42,127 bases of DNA from Candidatus Peregrinibacteria bacterium. GTDB lineage: Bacteria > Patescibacteriota > Gracilibacteria > Peribacterales > Peribacteraceae. The notes under the pieces are model-generated. The model saw only the letters and a list, made by a program, of their open reading frames with translations, searched no databases and was not told the origin of the DNA. The stretch spans positions 1 to 42,127 of the forward strand of contig JACPXZ010000023.1 of NCBI GenBank assembly GCA_016196225.1. Reading direction: 5' to 3'. The position numbers and the translations under genes are program-made. Positions within the stretch are counted from its first letter, which is position 1; each line of letters opens with the position of its first letter. Below, one piece after another: positions 31,449 through 38,465 of this stretch.

Positions 31449-33185
31449 ATGGAACGACTATCAGAGCGATTGCAGGATCTCCTTGCGCGAGTCCATACAC
31501 ATAGAAAGACTGTTTCTTTTGAACGTCTATCAGAGGCGGCACTGATCGCACAGGAAACCTATGGTTTATCGGAGCATTGGACAGGAGAGAGCCTTCTCGA
31601 TCACACCATTGGCGTTGCGGAGGTACTCCTCCCTTTCGAGCCCGATGAAGATGCCCTAATCGCGTGTCTTTTACACCATGTTCTGCAGTTCCCGGGTTGG
31701 ACGCTCGTGCGTATCGAGCGTCAATTTGGAAGCGCCGTTCAGCACATTGTTCGAGGCGTGCATCTGTTGTCCCATGTGACGATGAATGATCGACGAATGT
31801 CGATGGGGAATCTGCGATCCATGTTGCTCAAGGTTTCGGATGATATGCGGGTTGTTCTGATGATTCTTTGTGATCGATCCCATGTGATGGCGCATGTATC
31901 CCTTCTCTCGCCGGAGGATCAACGGAGAATCAGCGACGATGTATTGCATCTCTTTGCACCAGTGGCGGCGCGGCTTGGTATCTATACTCTCAAACATGCG
32001 CTTGAGGCGTGTGCGTTCCCGGTGGTATATCCGGTGGATACCGAACGTATTTGTGAGCAATTGAACATGTTGAAGAAAAATCGAGGTGTTTTTTTGGAAG
32101 ATACGGCAAAGAAACTCCAGACGTTTCTTCGGATTCACGGCATAGTGACAAGTGTATTTGCACGCGAAAAAGAACCATACAGCATCTTTACCAAGATGCG
32201 GACGAAAACCGTATCGGCCATTACCGATATTTATGATCTTTTTGCGTTACGTGTCGTTGTGGGTACGTTGGAGCAGTGTTATCAGGTATTGGGTTTACTC
32301 CATGGTATCGGGCATCCGGTTCCGCAGCGTTTCAAAGATTACATCGGTTTTTCCAAGCCGAATGGCTATCAGAGTCTCCATACCAATCTTATGAATCTTC
32401 CGGGTGTGCCCGAAGGAGTCATGGTGGAAGTACAGATCCGGACCAAAGAGATGCATCGCGAGGCCGAAATGGGAATTGCGGCACACTGGCGTTACAAAGA
32501 AGGTGGTGCGGCGGAGAAAGCGATCCAGCGCAAGCGCCTCCAGACGGTTCTTGCCGATCAAGAACTTGTTGAAAATAGTCCCGAAGAATCAGCATTGCAG
32601 GATCATATTTTTGTATTGACCCCCAAGGGGGACATTATTGAGCTTCCCGAAAGAGCGACGCCACTCGATTTTGCCTTTGAGGTGCATAGCAACATCGGTC
32701 TCCATTGTCGATTTGCAAAGGTCAACGGGACTACGGTCTCGTTGGATCGGTACCTCGAGAACGGTGATATCGTGGAGATCATCAAGGGGGATCGGCCGTC
32801 GGCGTCGCCGCAGTGGATGTCCATTCTCAAGGTTGCATCAGCCAAGGCAAAGCTACGTAAATATTTGCTCGCAGCAAAACATGCGGGATTTTTGGAGAAA
32901 GAGTCCACGACGTCCGCGCAAGAGAAGATCGCGTCTCCCAAAAAAGAAAAACGCCCACGACTCCAACGTAAGGATGCGCTGATTGAGTTGGAGGGGGGAG
33001 TCCCTATGCCCCTCCTCTATGCGCGTTGTTGTTGTCCCAATGAAGGAGGACATGAATCCATTGCGGGAGTCATCACGCGCAACGGGGAAGTCAAAATTCA
33101 TCGATCAGATTGCGGGATGCTTAAGAATGTCAATCCTGAGCGGCAGATCGGAGTCTGGTGGCGCCCTTCGACTGGCTCAGGGTGA
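31449..33185 (+). CDS. relA: RelA/SpoT-type (p)ppGpp synthetase, degenerate HD domain
   Basis: 578 aa. The HD-domain region is present (DHTIGVAEVL...ALIACLLHHVLQFPGWTLVRIERQFG), but the hydrolase HD pair is His76-His77 instead of His-Asp and the usual EDT is QFP, so hydrolysis is probably lost. The synthetase domain is intact: YSIFTKM, DIYDLFALRVVV, RFKDYIGFSKPNGYQSLHT, VEVQIRTKEMHREAEMGIAAHWRYKE. TGS domain (DHIFVLTPKGDIIELP) and a zinc-finger-like segment (YARCCCPNEGGHESIAGVITRNGEVKIHRSDC) follow; an ACT domain is missing. It makes (p)ppGpp from ATP and GTP/GDP under stress. The last residues and the stop come from a repeat (33164-33183). Confidence 0.9.
   Translation: MERLSERLQDLLARVHTHRKTVSFERLSEAALIAQETYGLSEHWTGESLLDHTIGVAEVLLPFEPDEDALIACLLHHVLQFPGWTLVRIERQFGSAVQHIVRGVHLLSHVTMNDRRMSMGNLRSMLLKVSDDMRVVLMILCDRSHVMAHVSLLSPEDQRRISDDVLHLFAPVAARLGIYTLKHALEACAFPVVYPVDTERICEQLNMLKKNRGVFLEDTAKKLQTFLRIHGIVTSVFAREKEPYSIFTKMRTKTVSAITDIYDLFALRVVVGTLEQCYQVLGLLHGIGHPVPQRFKDYIGFSKPNGYQSLHTNLMNLPGVPEGVMVEVQIRTKEMHREAEMGIAAHWRYKEGGAAEKAIQRKRLQTVLADQELVENSPEESALQDHIFVLTPKGDIIELPERATPLDFAFEVHSNIGLHCRFAKVNGTTVSLDRYLENGDIVEIIKGDRPSASPQWMSILKVASAKAKLRKYLLAAKHAGFLEKESTTSAQEKIASPKKEKRPRLQRKDALIELEGGVPMPLLYARCCCPNEGGHESIAGVITRNGEVKIHRSDCGMLKNVNPERQIGVWWRPSTGSG
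33164..33183. repeat. Short repeat CCCTTCGACTGGCTCAGGG at the relA 3' end
   Basis: An imperfect palindrome (CCCT...AGGG) of a type common in many genomes, including CPR. It supplies the last codons (RPSTGSG) and the TGA of relA, replacing the natural end. Confidence 0.6.
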
Positions 33186-33201
33186 CTCAAAAAGATTTTT
33201 C

Positions 33202-34194
33202 TTACTGCAGGAGTTCCTCCATCAATTTCTCAACTTGTATTTTCCACCGGAGTCGTTCGAAACCCTCTTGTCCTTTTTGGTAGAACGGTTCCTGTTCCTT
33301 GCGATCGTGCTCAGAAAGATGTTCAAGAACATTTTTTGCTGCATGTTCGATATGTTGATCATCGGCGACAATCTTGTGATTTTCGACTAAGTGCTCAATC
33401 CCAAAGCGGATCTTGAGGCGATGTTCCGCCTGTGTGCGCAGTTCTTTCGCAAGATCCTGCGTGGTTTTTTTCATTTGCTTGCACCAGTCATCGACCAAGA
33501 CATTGGCGCGCTTGAGATCTTCTAAAAATTCTTGCGTGAGGATCCGCTCTTCTTCGGCGATGAGTTCGGCGGCAAGATCCACTTCGACGGTATCGCGAAT
33601 GGTATCGAGGAGGACGTGCTGCCGACGGCGATTCTCCCGATCTTCCTCGTAAGCGGTCAGGTTTTTGCGGACTTCGTCTTTGAATGATGCGACTGATGTT
33701 CCGCCGAGTTTTTCTTTGACGAATGCATCGGTGAGCTCCGTTTGATTATACTGCTTGAGGGTGTAATCAATGATGCGTTGAAGATCAACATCCTGCACGT
33801 GCACATCTTTTTTTTCGATCGGGGGGATCTTTTTTGTGGTGACGGTGGGATGTTCGACCAATATTAATTTGATGGTAAGAGGCGAGACGGTCGAAATCGA
33901 AAGAGTGGGGGGGATGATGGGTTTGAGTTGGTGTTCTTGAATGAGTCGGGACAGTGTCTGTGGGAGAAGAATGCGGACGGTGTCATCCATAAGACGCTCG
34001 GATCCGACTTCGGTCCGGACAACTTCGATCGGGGCGTGACCGGGACGAAACCCCTTGATGGTGACATTTTTGCGATGTCGCTCCAGTGCGCTTGCTTCTG
34101 CACGGGATACCTCTTCGGGCAGAAATGTTACCGTGCATTCGATGCGCGACTCGGCGAGGCGTTTGATGGGATGAGTGGCGGTTGTTTGAGTCAC
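33202..34194 (-). CDS. tig: Trigger factor, short form without PPIase domain
   Basis: 330 aa with a GTG start at 34194. The N-terminal ribosome-binding domain is recognisable: ECTVTFLPEEVSRAEASALERHRKNVTIKGFRPGHAPIEVVRTEVG, with GFRPGHAP matching the signature loop GFRxGKxP that docks at L23. A C-terminal helical substrate-binding domain follows (VDLAAELIAEEERILTQEFLEDLKRANV...). The central FKBP-type PPIase domain of about 100 residues is absent, against about 430 aa in typical proteins. It should be a ribosome-linked chaperone lacking isomerase activity. TATCAT lies 8 nt upstream of the GTG. Confidence 0.88.
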   Translation of the reverse strand: MTQTTATHPIKRLAESRIECTVTFLPEEVSRAEASALERHRKNVTIKGFRPGHAPIEVVRTEVGSERLMDDTVRILLPQTLSRLIQEHQLKPIIPPTLSISTVSPLTIKLILVEHPTVTTKKIPPIEKKDVHVQDVDLQRIIDYTLKQYNQTELTDAFVKEKLGGTSVASFKDEVRKNLTAYEEDRENRRRQHVLLDTIRDTVEVDLAAELIAEEERILTQEFLEDLKRANVLVDDWCKQMKKTTQDLAKELRTQAEHRLKIRFGIEHLVENHKIVADDQHIEHAAKNVLEHLSEHDRKEQEPFYQKGQEGFERLRWKIQVEKLMEELLQ

Positions 34195-34224
34195 AGGAGG
34201 GGATGATAGCGGATGAGGGTGGGG

Positions 34225-34252
34225 TTGACATAACTAATTTTATCCGTATAAT
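34225..34252 (+). promoter_or_regulatory. Near-perfect consensus promoter for the 34264 gene
   Basis: TTGACA (34225-34230), 16-nt spacer, TATAAT (34247-34252), the best match to consensus in the window. The predicted start is about 5 nt before the ATG at 34264. Confidence 0.85.
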
Positions 34253-34263
34253 GGTTCGGCTTT

Positions 34264-34518
34264 ATGGAAGCCCAATTTGAACTCCATAGGACGGATGGCC
34301 GCCTCTTTAGTGAGGGGGAGGGCGAACAGATTTTGGCTCATGCTATTACGCGCACGGGATATCCTATGGTTCTGGGAGGGGTCAGGCAGTCAAATGGTTC
34401 TGTTATTGGGAACATACGACTGATCGGAGGGAGCCGGTACTACCGGCTACAGCTTGTTCTTACAGAGCTGCAAAAGGTTCCGAATATTCGTTGCCAGTAT
34501 GGAGGGAGTCAAAACTAA
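34264..34518 (+). CDS. Hypothetical protein, 84 aa, behind a strong promoter
   Basis: Soluble, about half beta: MEAQFELHRTDGRLFSEGEGEQILAHAITRTGYPMVLGG ... VIGNIRLIGGSRYYRLQLVLTELQKVPNIRCQYGG. No family recognised. It stands alone between divergent tig and convergent secF (4-nt overlap at 34515-34518). The consensus promoter 12 nt upstream means it should be highly expressed despite the unknown role. The start at 34264 is the first ATG after the promoter; no Shine-Dalgarno site. Confidence 0.6.
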   Translation: MEAQFELHRTDGRLFSEGEGEQILAHAITRTGYPMVLGGVRQSNGSVIGNIRLIGGSRYYRLQLVLTELQKVPNIRCQYGGSQN

Positions 34519-35411
34519 GTCCGTTTCTCCTGCCAGAGAGAGAGGAGAGGGGTTGCGACAAAAAATGACGAGTAGGTCCCGATGACGGTCCCGACAATAA
34601 GGGTGAGGACAAACCAATGGATTGATTCGGATGCAAGGAAGAAGAGGGCAAAGAGCATGATCAGCGCGCCCATGCCGGTATTGAGCGTACGTGCAACGGA
34701 TTGTCGGAGACTGTATTCGACAATATCCGCAAAGGAATCGCGACGTTCTGCCAGGAAGAGGTTGTCGCGGATGCGATCAAAAATGATGATCGTATCATTG
34801 ACTGAATATCCCATAATCGAAAGGAGGGCGGTGACAAAGAGGGTGTCCATTTGGAATGTGGTGAACCGACTCAAGAGAACAAATATCCCTACGGTAATGA
34901 GGATGTCATGAGCGAGGGCGAGGACAGCCGCAAGGCCGAATCGCCAGGGGCTTAAGTATCGTGGTATCTTTCGGAAGGCGAGGGCGATATACAGAATGAT
35001 AACGATGGTTGCGATGATCAGCGCGAGTAATGATTTGTTGGTCAGGGTGGATCCTACGGAGGGTCCGATCGTTGTGAATTGCAGTTCGGTAATGGGATGA
35101 CCGAGCGACTGTTCCATGTGTGCCATCAGCGCGAGATGTTCTTCGTTGGTAAGGTCGTGCATACGGACGAAGAACGACCCTTCTTTTGTCTGCGTGATCG
35201 AGATTGTTTCGAGTGGAGAAAATCCGGCGAATGTACGCATGGCGAGAAGAATATTGTCCTTTGTTCCCTCGGGGACAGAGAGCTCGATAAGCGTACCGCC
35301 GGTGAATTCGATGGAAAGACGGGGACCCGGGATGATGAGGAGTACAAGCGATACGAGGACAAGCAGTCCCGAAAGAGGTGCAAAGATTTTAGAGGTGTTT
35401 GCGAAGGACAT
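34515..35411 (-). CDS. secF: Protein translocase subunit SecF
   Basis: 298 aa with six membrane helices. SIEFTGGTLIEL (the SecF FTGG motif), a periplasmic P1-like loop (about 35-125), TIGPSVGSTLTNKSLLALIIATIVIILYIALAFR, LAHDILITVGIFVLL, and ALLSIMGYSVNDTIIIFDRIRDNL identify SecF. With SecD it uses the proton motive force to help secretion. No secD gene is beside it, although the two are usually adjacent. A leader of over 150 nt with an L10-leader-like motif and a possible 29-codon upstream ORF lies before it. Confidence 0.95.
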   Translation of the reverse strand: MSFANTSKIFAPLSGLLVLVSLVLLIIPGPRLSIEFTGGTLIELSVPEGTKDNILLAMRTFAGFSPLETISITQTKEGSFFVRMHDLTNEEHLALMAHMEQSLGHPITELQFTTIGPSVGSTLTNKSLLALIIATIVIILYIALAFRKIPRYLSPWRFGLAAVLALAHDILITVGIFVLLSRFTTFQMDTLFVTALLSIMGYSVNDTIIIFDRIRDNLFLAERRDSFADIVEYSLRQSVARTLNTGMGALIMLFALFFLASESIHWFVLTLIVGTVIGTYSSFFVATPLLSLWQEKRT

Positions 35412-35417
35412 GGGAGT

Positions 35418-35507
35418 TCAGCGTACCTTTTTTTGTAAAAACAAGAAATTGGATTGTTTTGGAGGGGGTCTTGAATAAGCCATAAATCGATCAAAAAATG
35501 TATTCAT
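35418..35507 (-). CDS. Possible 29-codon upstream ORF before secF
   Basis: ATG at 35507, TGA at 35420-35418, ending 6 nt before the secF ATG. The peptide reads MNTFFDRFMAYSRPPPKQSN and then FLFLQKKVR, with three consecutive prolines and a basic end. No Shine-Dalgarno site. It could be a leader peptide or chance; SecM and VemP show that Sec genes can be controlled by stalled peptides, but there is no signal sequence here. Confidence 0.25.
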   Translation of the reverse strand: MNTFFDRFMAYSRPPPKQSNFLFLQKKVR

Positions 35508-35558
35508 AAAATGATTTGTGAAGATATGCTAGCGCAAAAACTTGCACCGAAAGACTGT

Positions 35559-35625
35559 GCTGCATATAATGCTCGGATTTGTTTAAAACAAATCGACTGC
35601 GTCCTAACCCTTTGGTCTTTCTCTC
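35559..35625 (-). ncRNA. L10-leader-like RNA motif upstream of secF
   Basis: On the - strand AAGACC, a GGG run, TTAGGACGCAGTC, a GATTTGTTT/AAACAAATC hairpin (35594-35576), CCGAG and ATGCAGC occur in the same order as in the rplJ leader. Thirteen bases are identical to it (35595-35607 against 31294-31306). It lies about 150-210 nt upstream of secF on the same strand. It may be a second L10-responsive element or a relic of a duplicated leader. Confidence 0.45.
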
Positions 35626-35652
35626 TTAAGAAGAGAAAAACAAATACAAAAC

Positions 35653-35694
35653 GTCCAGGCCACGTCGGTCTCAACCGACGTGGCGGACCTGGAC
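35653..35694. other. Strong two-part hairpin
   Basis: GTCCAGG (35653-35659) pairs with CCTGGAC (35688-35694), and CCACGTCGGT (35660-35669) with ACCGACGTGG (35674-35683), loop CTCA, bulge CGGA. On the - strand it is followed by a T-rich tract (GTTTTGTATTTGTTTTTC), so it might terminate - strand transcription arriving from the right. Confidence 0.6.
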
Positions 35695-35727
35695 ACCTTC
35701 TGATCCTTCCCATCATCATCCTTCAAC

Positions 35728-35836
35728 AATAGAGAGAGCAGTGGTCACCGCTCTGATCCGCTCAGTCAAACATATTTTATATATCTTGCTGGGGAACTGG
35801 ATTCATGAGGCCCCGGTGACTACTTCTCTCTCTATT
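35728..35836. repeat. 23-nt imperfect inverted repeat flanking 63 nt
   Basis: The arm 35728-35750 (AATAGAGAGAG...GTCACCG) pairs with 35814-35836 (CGGTGAC...CTCTCTATT) at 22 of 23 positions counting one G-T pair. The loop is A/T-rich. It could be a miniature mobile element or the stem of a structured RNA; there is no ORF inside. Confidence 0.55.
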
Positions 35837-36100
35837 CCCCTCTGCTCTGCGATGACGTGCCGGCGATGTGAGGTCGCTTTCCGGCATGCGCATGCGCTCC
35901 CCAGTGTTCTCCTTCCGCATTATGCGAGGTTTAAAAGAACCGTCCCGGGGAACTCGTCTGGTCACGAGGAAAACAAGAGACCAAAGCAAGGCAGAGATTC
36001 GAGAGCTCCTCCTCTCTTGTCATCCTTTTCCACTTTATGTTGGCTCAGCCTCTTTATACGAGTCTGATAGTCAGCGGATGAGGTTGGCACAAACAAATAC

Positions 36101-36133
36101 AAAAAAGGTCAGAGGTTACTTCTGGCCTTTTTT
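36101..36133. terminator. Bidirectional intrinsic terminator
   Basis: AAAAAAGGTCAGA (36101-36113) pairs with TCTGGCCTTTTTT (36121-36133; one mismatch or G-T), loop of 7. Both strands give a stem followed by a T run. The nearest + strand gene upstream ends at 34518, so a + strand transcript from the 35.4-36.1 kb gap is implied. Confidence 0.75.
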
Positions 36134-36169
36134 GTTAAATGGTAGGAGAAAAACCTACGGTTTTAAATT

Positions 36170-36232
36170 TTCCCTCCCCCGGCGGGGGTACCCCTCCCAA
36201 TGGGGAGGGGATCAAGGGGAGGGGGTCATTAT
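36170..36232. repeat. G/C-rich palindromic intergenic repeat (copy 4)
   Basis: CCCTCCCCCGGCGGGGG, TACCCCTCCC-AAT-GGGGAGGGG and ATCAAGGGGAGGGGGTC follow each other. These are the same building blocks, in the same style, as copies at 7715 and 12087. Confidence 0.65.
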
Positions 36233-36254
36233 CCATTTGCGTTAGCGATGTAAT

Positions 36255-36279
36255 GTTCTTTTTGGAAACCAAAAAGAAC
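36255..36279. repeat. Perfect hairpin, 11-bp arms
   Basis: GTTCTTTTTGG-AAA-CCAAAAAGAAC; a further ACCAAAAAG copy follows directly. It borders the long inverted element at 36290-36424. Confidence 0.65.
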
Positions 36280-36289
36280 CAAAAAGTTT

Positions 36290-36424
36290 CGCTCCTGTGA
36301 TTGCTCGCGGATCAGCCTAAGCTCTAAAACTCCGCTGCAAAAATGGCCTCCTCCACGTACTCCTCCGCATTTTTGCGGACGCTCCGTTTTAGAGAGGCTG
36401 AAACCGCTCACAATCAGGGGAGCG
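36290..36424. repeat. Long nested imperfect palindrome (MITE-like or structured RNA)
   Basis: Nested complementary blocks: CTCTAAAAC (36322-36330) with GTTTTAGAG (36386-36394), CAAAAATG (36338-36345) with CATTTTTG (36368-36375), AGCCT (36314-36318) with AGGCT (36395-36399), and outer CGCTCC near 36290 with GGAGCG near 36419. The whole could fold into one hairpin of about 135 nt. There is no gene inside. Confidence 0.5.
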
Positions 36425-36478
36425 ATAATGTATGTGTAAGAATGTGGCGCGCCACCCCTCCGTAGTACGTATTTTTTA

Positions 36479-37804
36479 TTACAGCTTCTTTAGGAGATCT
36501 TTTGCGACACTGAGGTTGGGATCGAGGGAGAGGGCCTGCGAGAGGGCAGTGCGGGCTTGATCAGGATTATTTGTCTGGAGAGCGATCTCTCCAAGGAGTA
36601 AAAAGGCTTGCGGGTCCTCCGGGAATCGATGGGTGGCGTCGATGGCTTTGAGGAGAGCGAGTTCTTGATTGTCCGATGCGATAGCAAGATGGATCATTTC
36701 TCGGAATACAGCGATTGTTGCCGACGGTAGAGAGAGAAGTGCATCGTATTGATCGATTGCGATGGTGGCATTATCAGTGGCAATCGCTTCTTGAATGATG
36801 AATTTGCGCACTTCACCTTGTGGCTCGAATCCATTTTTGAGGGCGTATTGGAGAAAGGTAAGCGCCGTCGAGTGGTTGCCGAGGGCAGCGTATGACCGAC
36901 CAAGGAAGTATTGGATTTCGGGTTTTTCCGGGTCAAGCGTATACGCACGTTCAAAGGAATGGAGAGACTGGTTAAAGCGTTCGGTCGTGAATTCACAATA
37001 TCCCTGGACAATCCAGGCATCGCGATAGTCATCTTGTTCTTGGGTAACCTGCACAAGCAATGGAAGGGCGAGTTCGCATTCCTGGACTTGTGCAAGAGAA
37101 CGGGCAAGGAGTGTAATCAGGTGAATGTTGGGGCTTGTAGGAAAAAGGTCGTATTCGCCATAGGCTGCAAGGATGGTGATGGCAAAACTACGCAGGATCG
37201 GCTCCCAGCCACTCCGGACATATTCCAAGTGTTCTTTTGCTTTCTGGTGATCACCTTCCAAGATAGCCAGAAGACTTAGTCCGTAATATTTTTGTGGAGA
37301 ATCAGGGGCGTGTTGAAGGAGCGATCGTGCCTGAACCAGTTCACCGCTTCGAAGCAAAATGATGCTCTCAAGGAGGAGGAGGTCTTCACTGCGTGCACCG
37401 GCATTTTTGAGTTGTCGGAGAGTTTCCTTGGCGCCGCGCATGTCTCGTCGCTGGAGTTGGATCTGGGCGAGTTTGCGGAGAGCCGGAAGCCCTCCCCCAT
37501 TGCGGATACTTTGTTCGTACTCTTGCTGTGCCTGCGCCAGTTCTCCGTTTAATGCAAGGAGATCCCCGCGACGAAGTTGTAGGAGGGATTCGTCATATGC
37601 ATTTTCCGGAAAGTGTGCGGGATCGATATCCGGGGGGGAGGGGAATGTGTTTTGAAGAATATTACCGACGAGAGTGCTACTTTTATTTTGTTTAAGCAGA
37701 AGTGCGGTCGAAGTCGCCAGTTGCCACCAGAGTACTGCAATGAGCAGCATCGCGCAGAGTATGGCACTGACAATAGGAATAAAAATCCGCGGATGAATCT
37801 TCAT
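36479..37804 (-). CDS. Membrane-anchored TPR-repeat protein
   Basis: 441 aa. One N-terminal helix (IFIPIVSAILCAMLLIAVLWWQL) is followed by many 34-residue helical repeats: LLALNGELAQAQQEYEQSI, SGELVQARSLLQHA, EGDHQKAKEHLEYV, RFNQSLHSFERAYTLDPEKPEIQYFLGRSYAALGNHSTALTFLQYAL, QTNNPDQARTALSQALSLDPN. TPR arrays act as protein-binding scaffolds; the extracytoplasmic side is probable. Partner unknown. It follows the 37820 gene on the same strand but has its own TATACT (37817-37812) 7 nt before the ATG. Confidence 0.85.
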   Translation of the reverse strand: MKIHPRIFIPIVSAILCAMLLIAVLWWQLATSTALLLKQNKSSTLVGNILQNTFPSPPDIDPAHFPENAYDESLLQLRRGDLLALNGELAQAQQEYEQSIRNGGGLPALRKLAQIQLQRRDMRGAKETLRQLKNAGARSEDLLLLESIILLRSGELVQARSLLQHAPDSPQKYYGLSLLAILEGDHQKAKEHLEYVRSGWEPILRSFAITILAAYGEYDLFPTSPNIHLITLLARSLAQVQECELALPLLVQVTQEQDDYRDAWIVQGYCEFTTERFNQSLHSFERAYTLDPEKPEIQYFLGRSYAALGNHSTALTFLQYALKNGFEPQGEVRKFIIQEAIATDNATIAIDQYDALLSLPSATIAVFREMIHLAIASDNQELALLKAIDATHRFPEDPQAFLLLGEIALQTNNPDQARTALSQALSLDPNLSVAKDLLKKL

Positions 37805-37811
37805 AGGGGCC

Positions 37812-37817
37812 AGTATA
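37812..37817 (-). promoter_or_regulatory. -10 hexamer TATACT, 7 nt before the TPR gene start
   Basis: TATACT on the - strand (37817-37812), then seven bases and the ATG at 37804. It fits the leaderless pattern; no clear -35. Confidence 0.45.
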
Positions 37818-37819
37818 CC

Positions 37820-38434
37820 TTATTGATCGAAAGCCGGTTTGAGTTCGCCGTCTTCTTCTTCCATCGAAGCATCTTGTAGTACATTCTGTGCGGCTGCCTC
37901 GGCAAGATGTTTGGGGATGACGGCTTCCACCGTACCCCAATGGGCATCGGTATTTTTAGGGAGCAGGATAGTAACCTGATCGCCAACTTCGGCTCTATAG
38001 AAGGTGACTGATGCGAGGAGGACTCGGAATGTTTTCCCCTCTGTAAGGATCTTATATTGACCGTCCTCCTGAATGAGGACTCCTTTGACGATCCGACGTT
38101 CGATGGGGGCAATTTGTTTATAGATGAACTTGCCTTCATCGGTGATGGTGAGTTTCATACCATCTCCCTCAACCAATTTACTTTTGCTGGCATAATTTGC
38201 AGGGACGGGATACGTATTGCCATTACTATCCATCATATTTTGACCGTCAAACACCCCCTCGACAACTTTGCCGTTGACGGTACCACTCCCCATTTTCCCC
38301 GCTTTGCTTGTCAGGCGTTCTCGTGCGGGGTCGACGATTCCTGTGAGGTCTCTGAGAAGGGACGAAGCAGTCTTGATCGAGGCACTGGCGCTCTCAAGAA
38401 GTTCCTGGATATGGAGGAGAGTGTCATCAGACAT
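37820..38434 (-). CDS. Conserved CPR protein of unknown function, 204 aa
   Basis: The N-terminal helical part (MSDDTLLHIQELLESASASIKTASSLLRDL) resembles a short coiled coil. A beta-rich part follows (VVEGVFDGQNMMDSNGNTYPVPANYASKSKLVEGDGMKLTITDEGKFIYKQI), then IVKGVLIQEDGQYKILTEGKTFRVLLASVTFYRAEVGDQVTILLPKN. I recall this type as common in Patescibacteria, sometimes mislabelled as a ribosomal protein, with no known function. The repeated segments with VEGDG and VGDQV suggest two OB- or SH3-like barrels. It is soluble and lies in a run of - strand genes. A TATAGT lies about 40 nt upstream of the start. Confidence 0.7.
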   Translation of the reverse strand: MSDDTLLHIQELLESASASIKTASSLLRDLTGIVDPARERLTSKAGKMGSGTVNGKVVEGVFDGQNMMDSNGNTYPVPANYASKSKLVEGDGMKLTITDEGKFIYKQIAPIERRIVKGVLIQEDGQYKILTEGKTFRVLLASVTFYRAEVGDQVTILLPKNTDAHWGTVEAVIPKHLAEAAAQNVLQDASMEEEDGELKPAFDQ

Positions 38435-38465
38435 AAAATGGGTTGTGTCTTAGTAAGTGGACATA

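Noticed and set aside
35728-36133. Possible tmRNA, RNase P RNA, 6S or SRP RNA
   Set aside because: Looked for the tRNA-like ends, the GAGGAAAGTCC and ACAGAA cores of RNase P, and the GGAAGCAGCC loop of SRP RNA; none is present on either strand.
35868-36245. 125-aa open frame in the 1.07-kb gap
   Set aside because: It runs through the bidirectional terminator and the G/C-rich repeat, and its sequence has no protein-like pattern.
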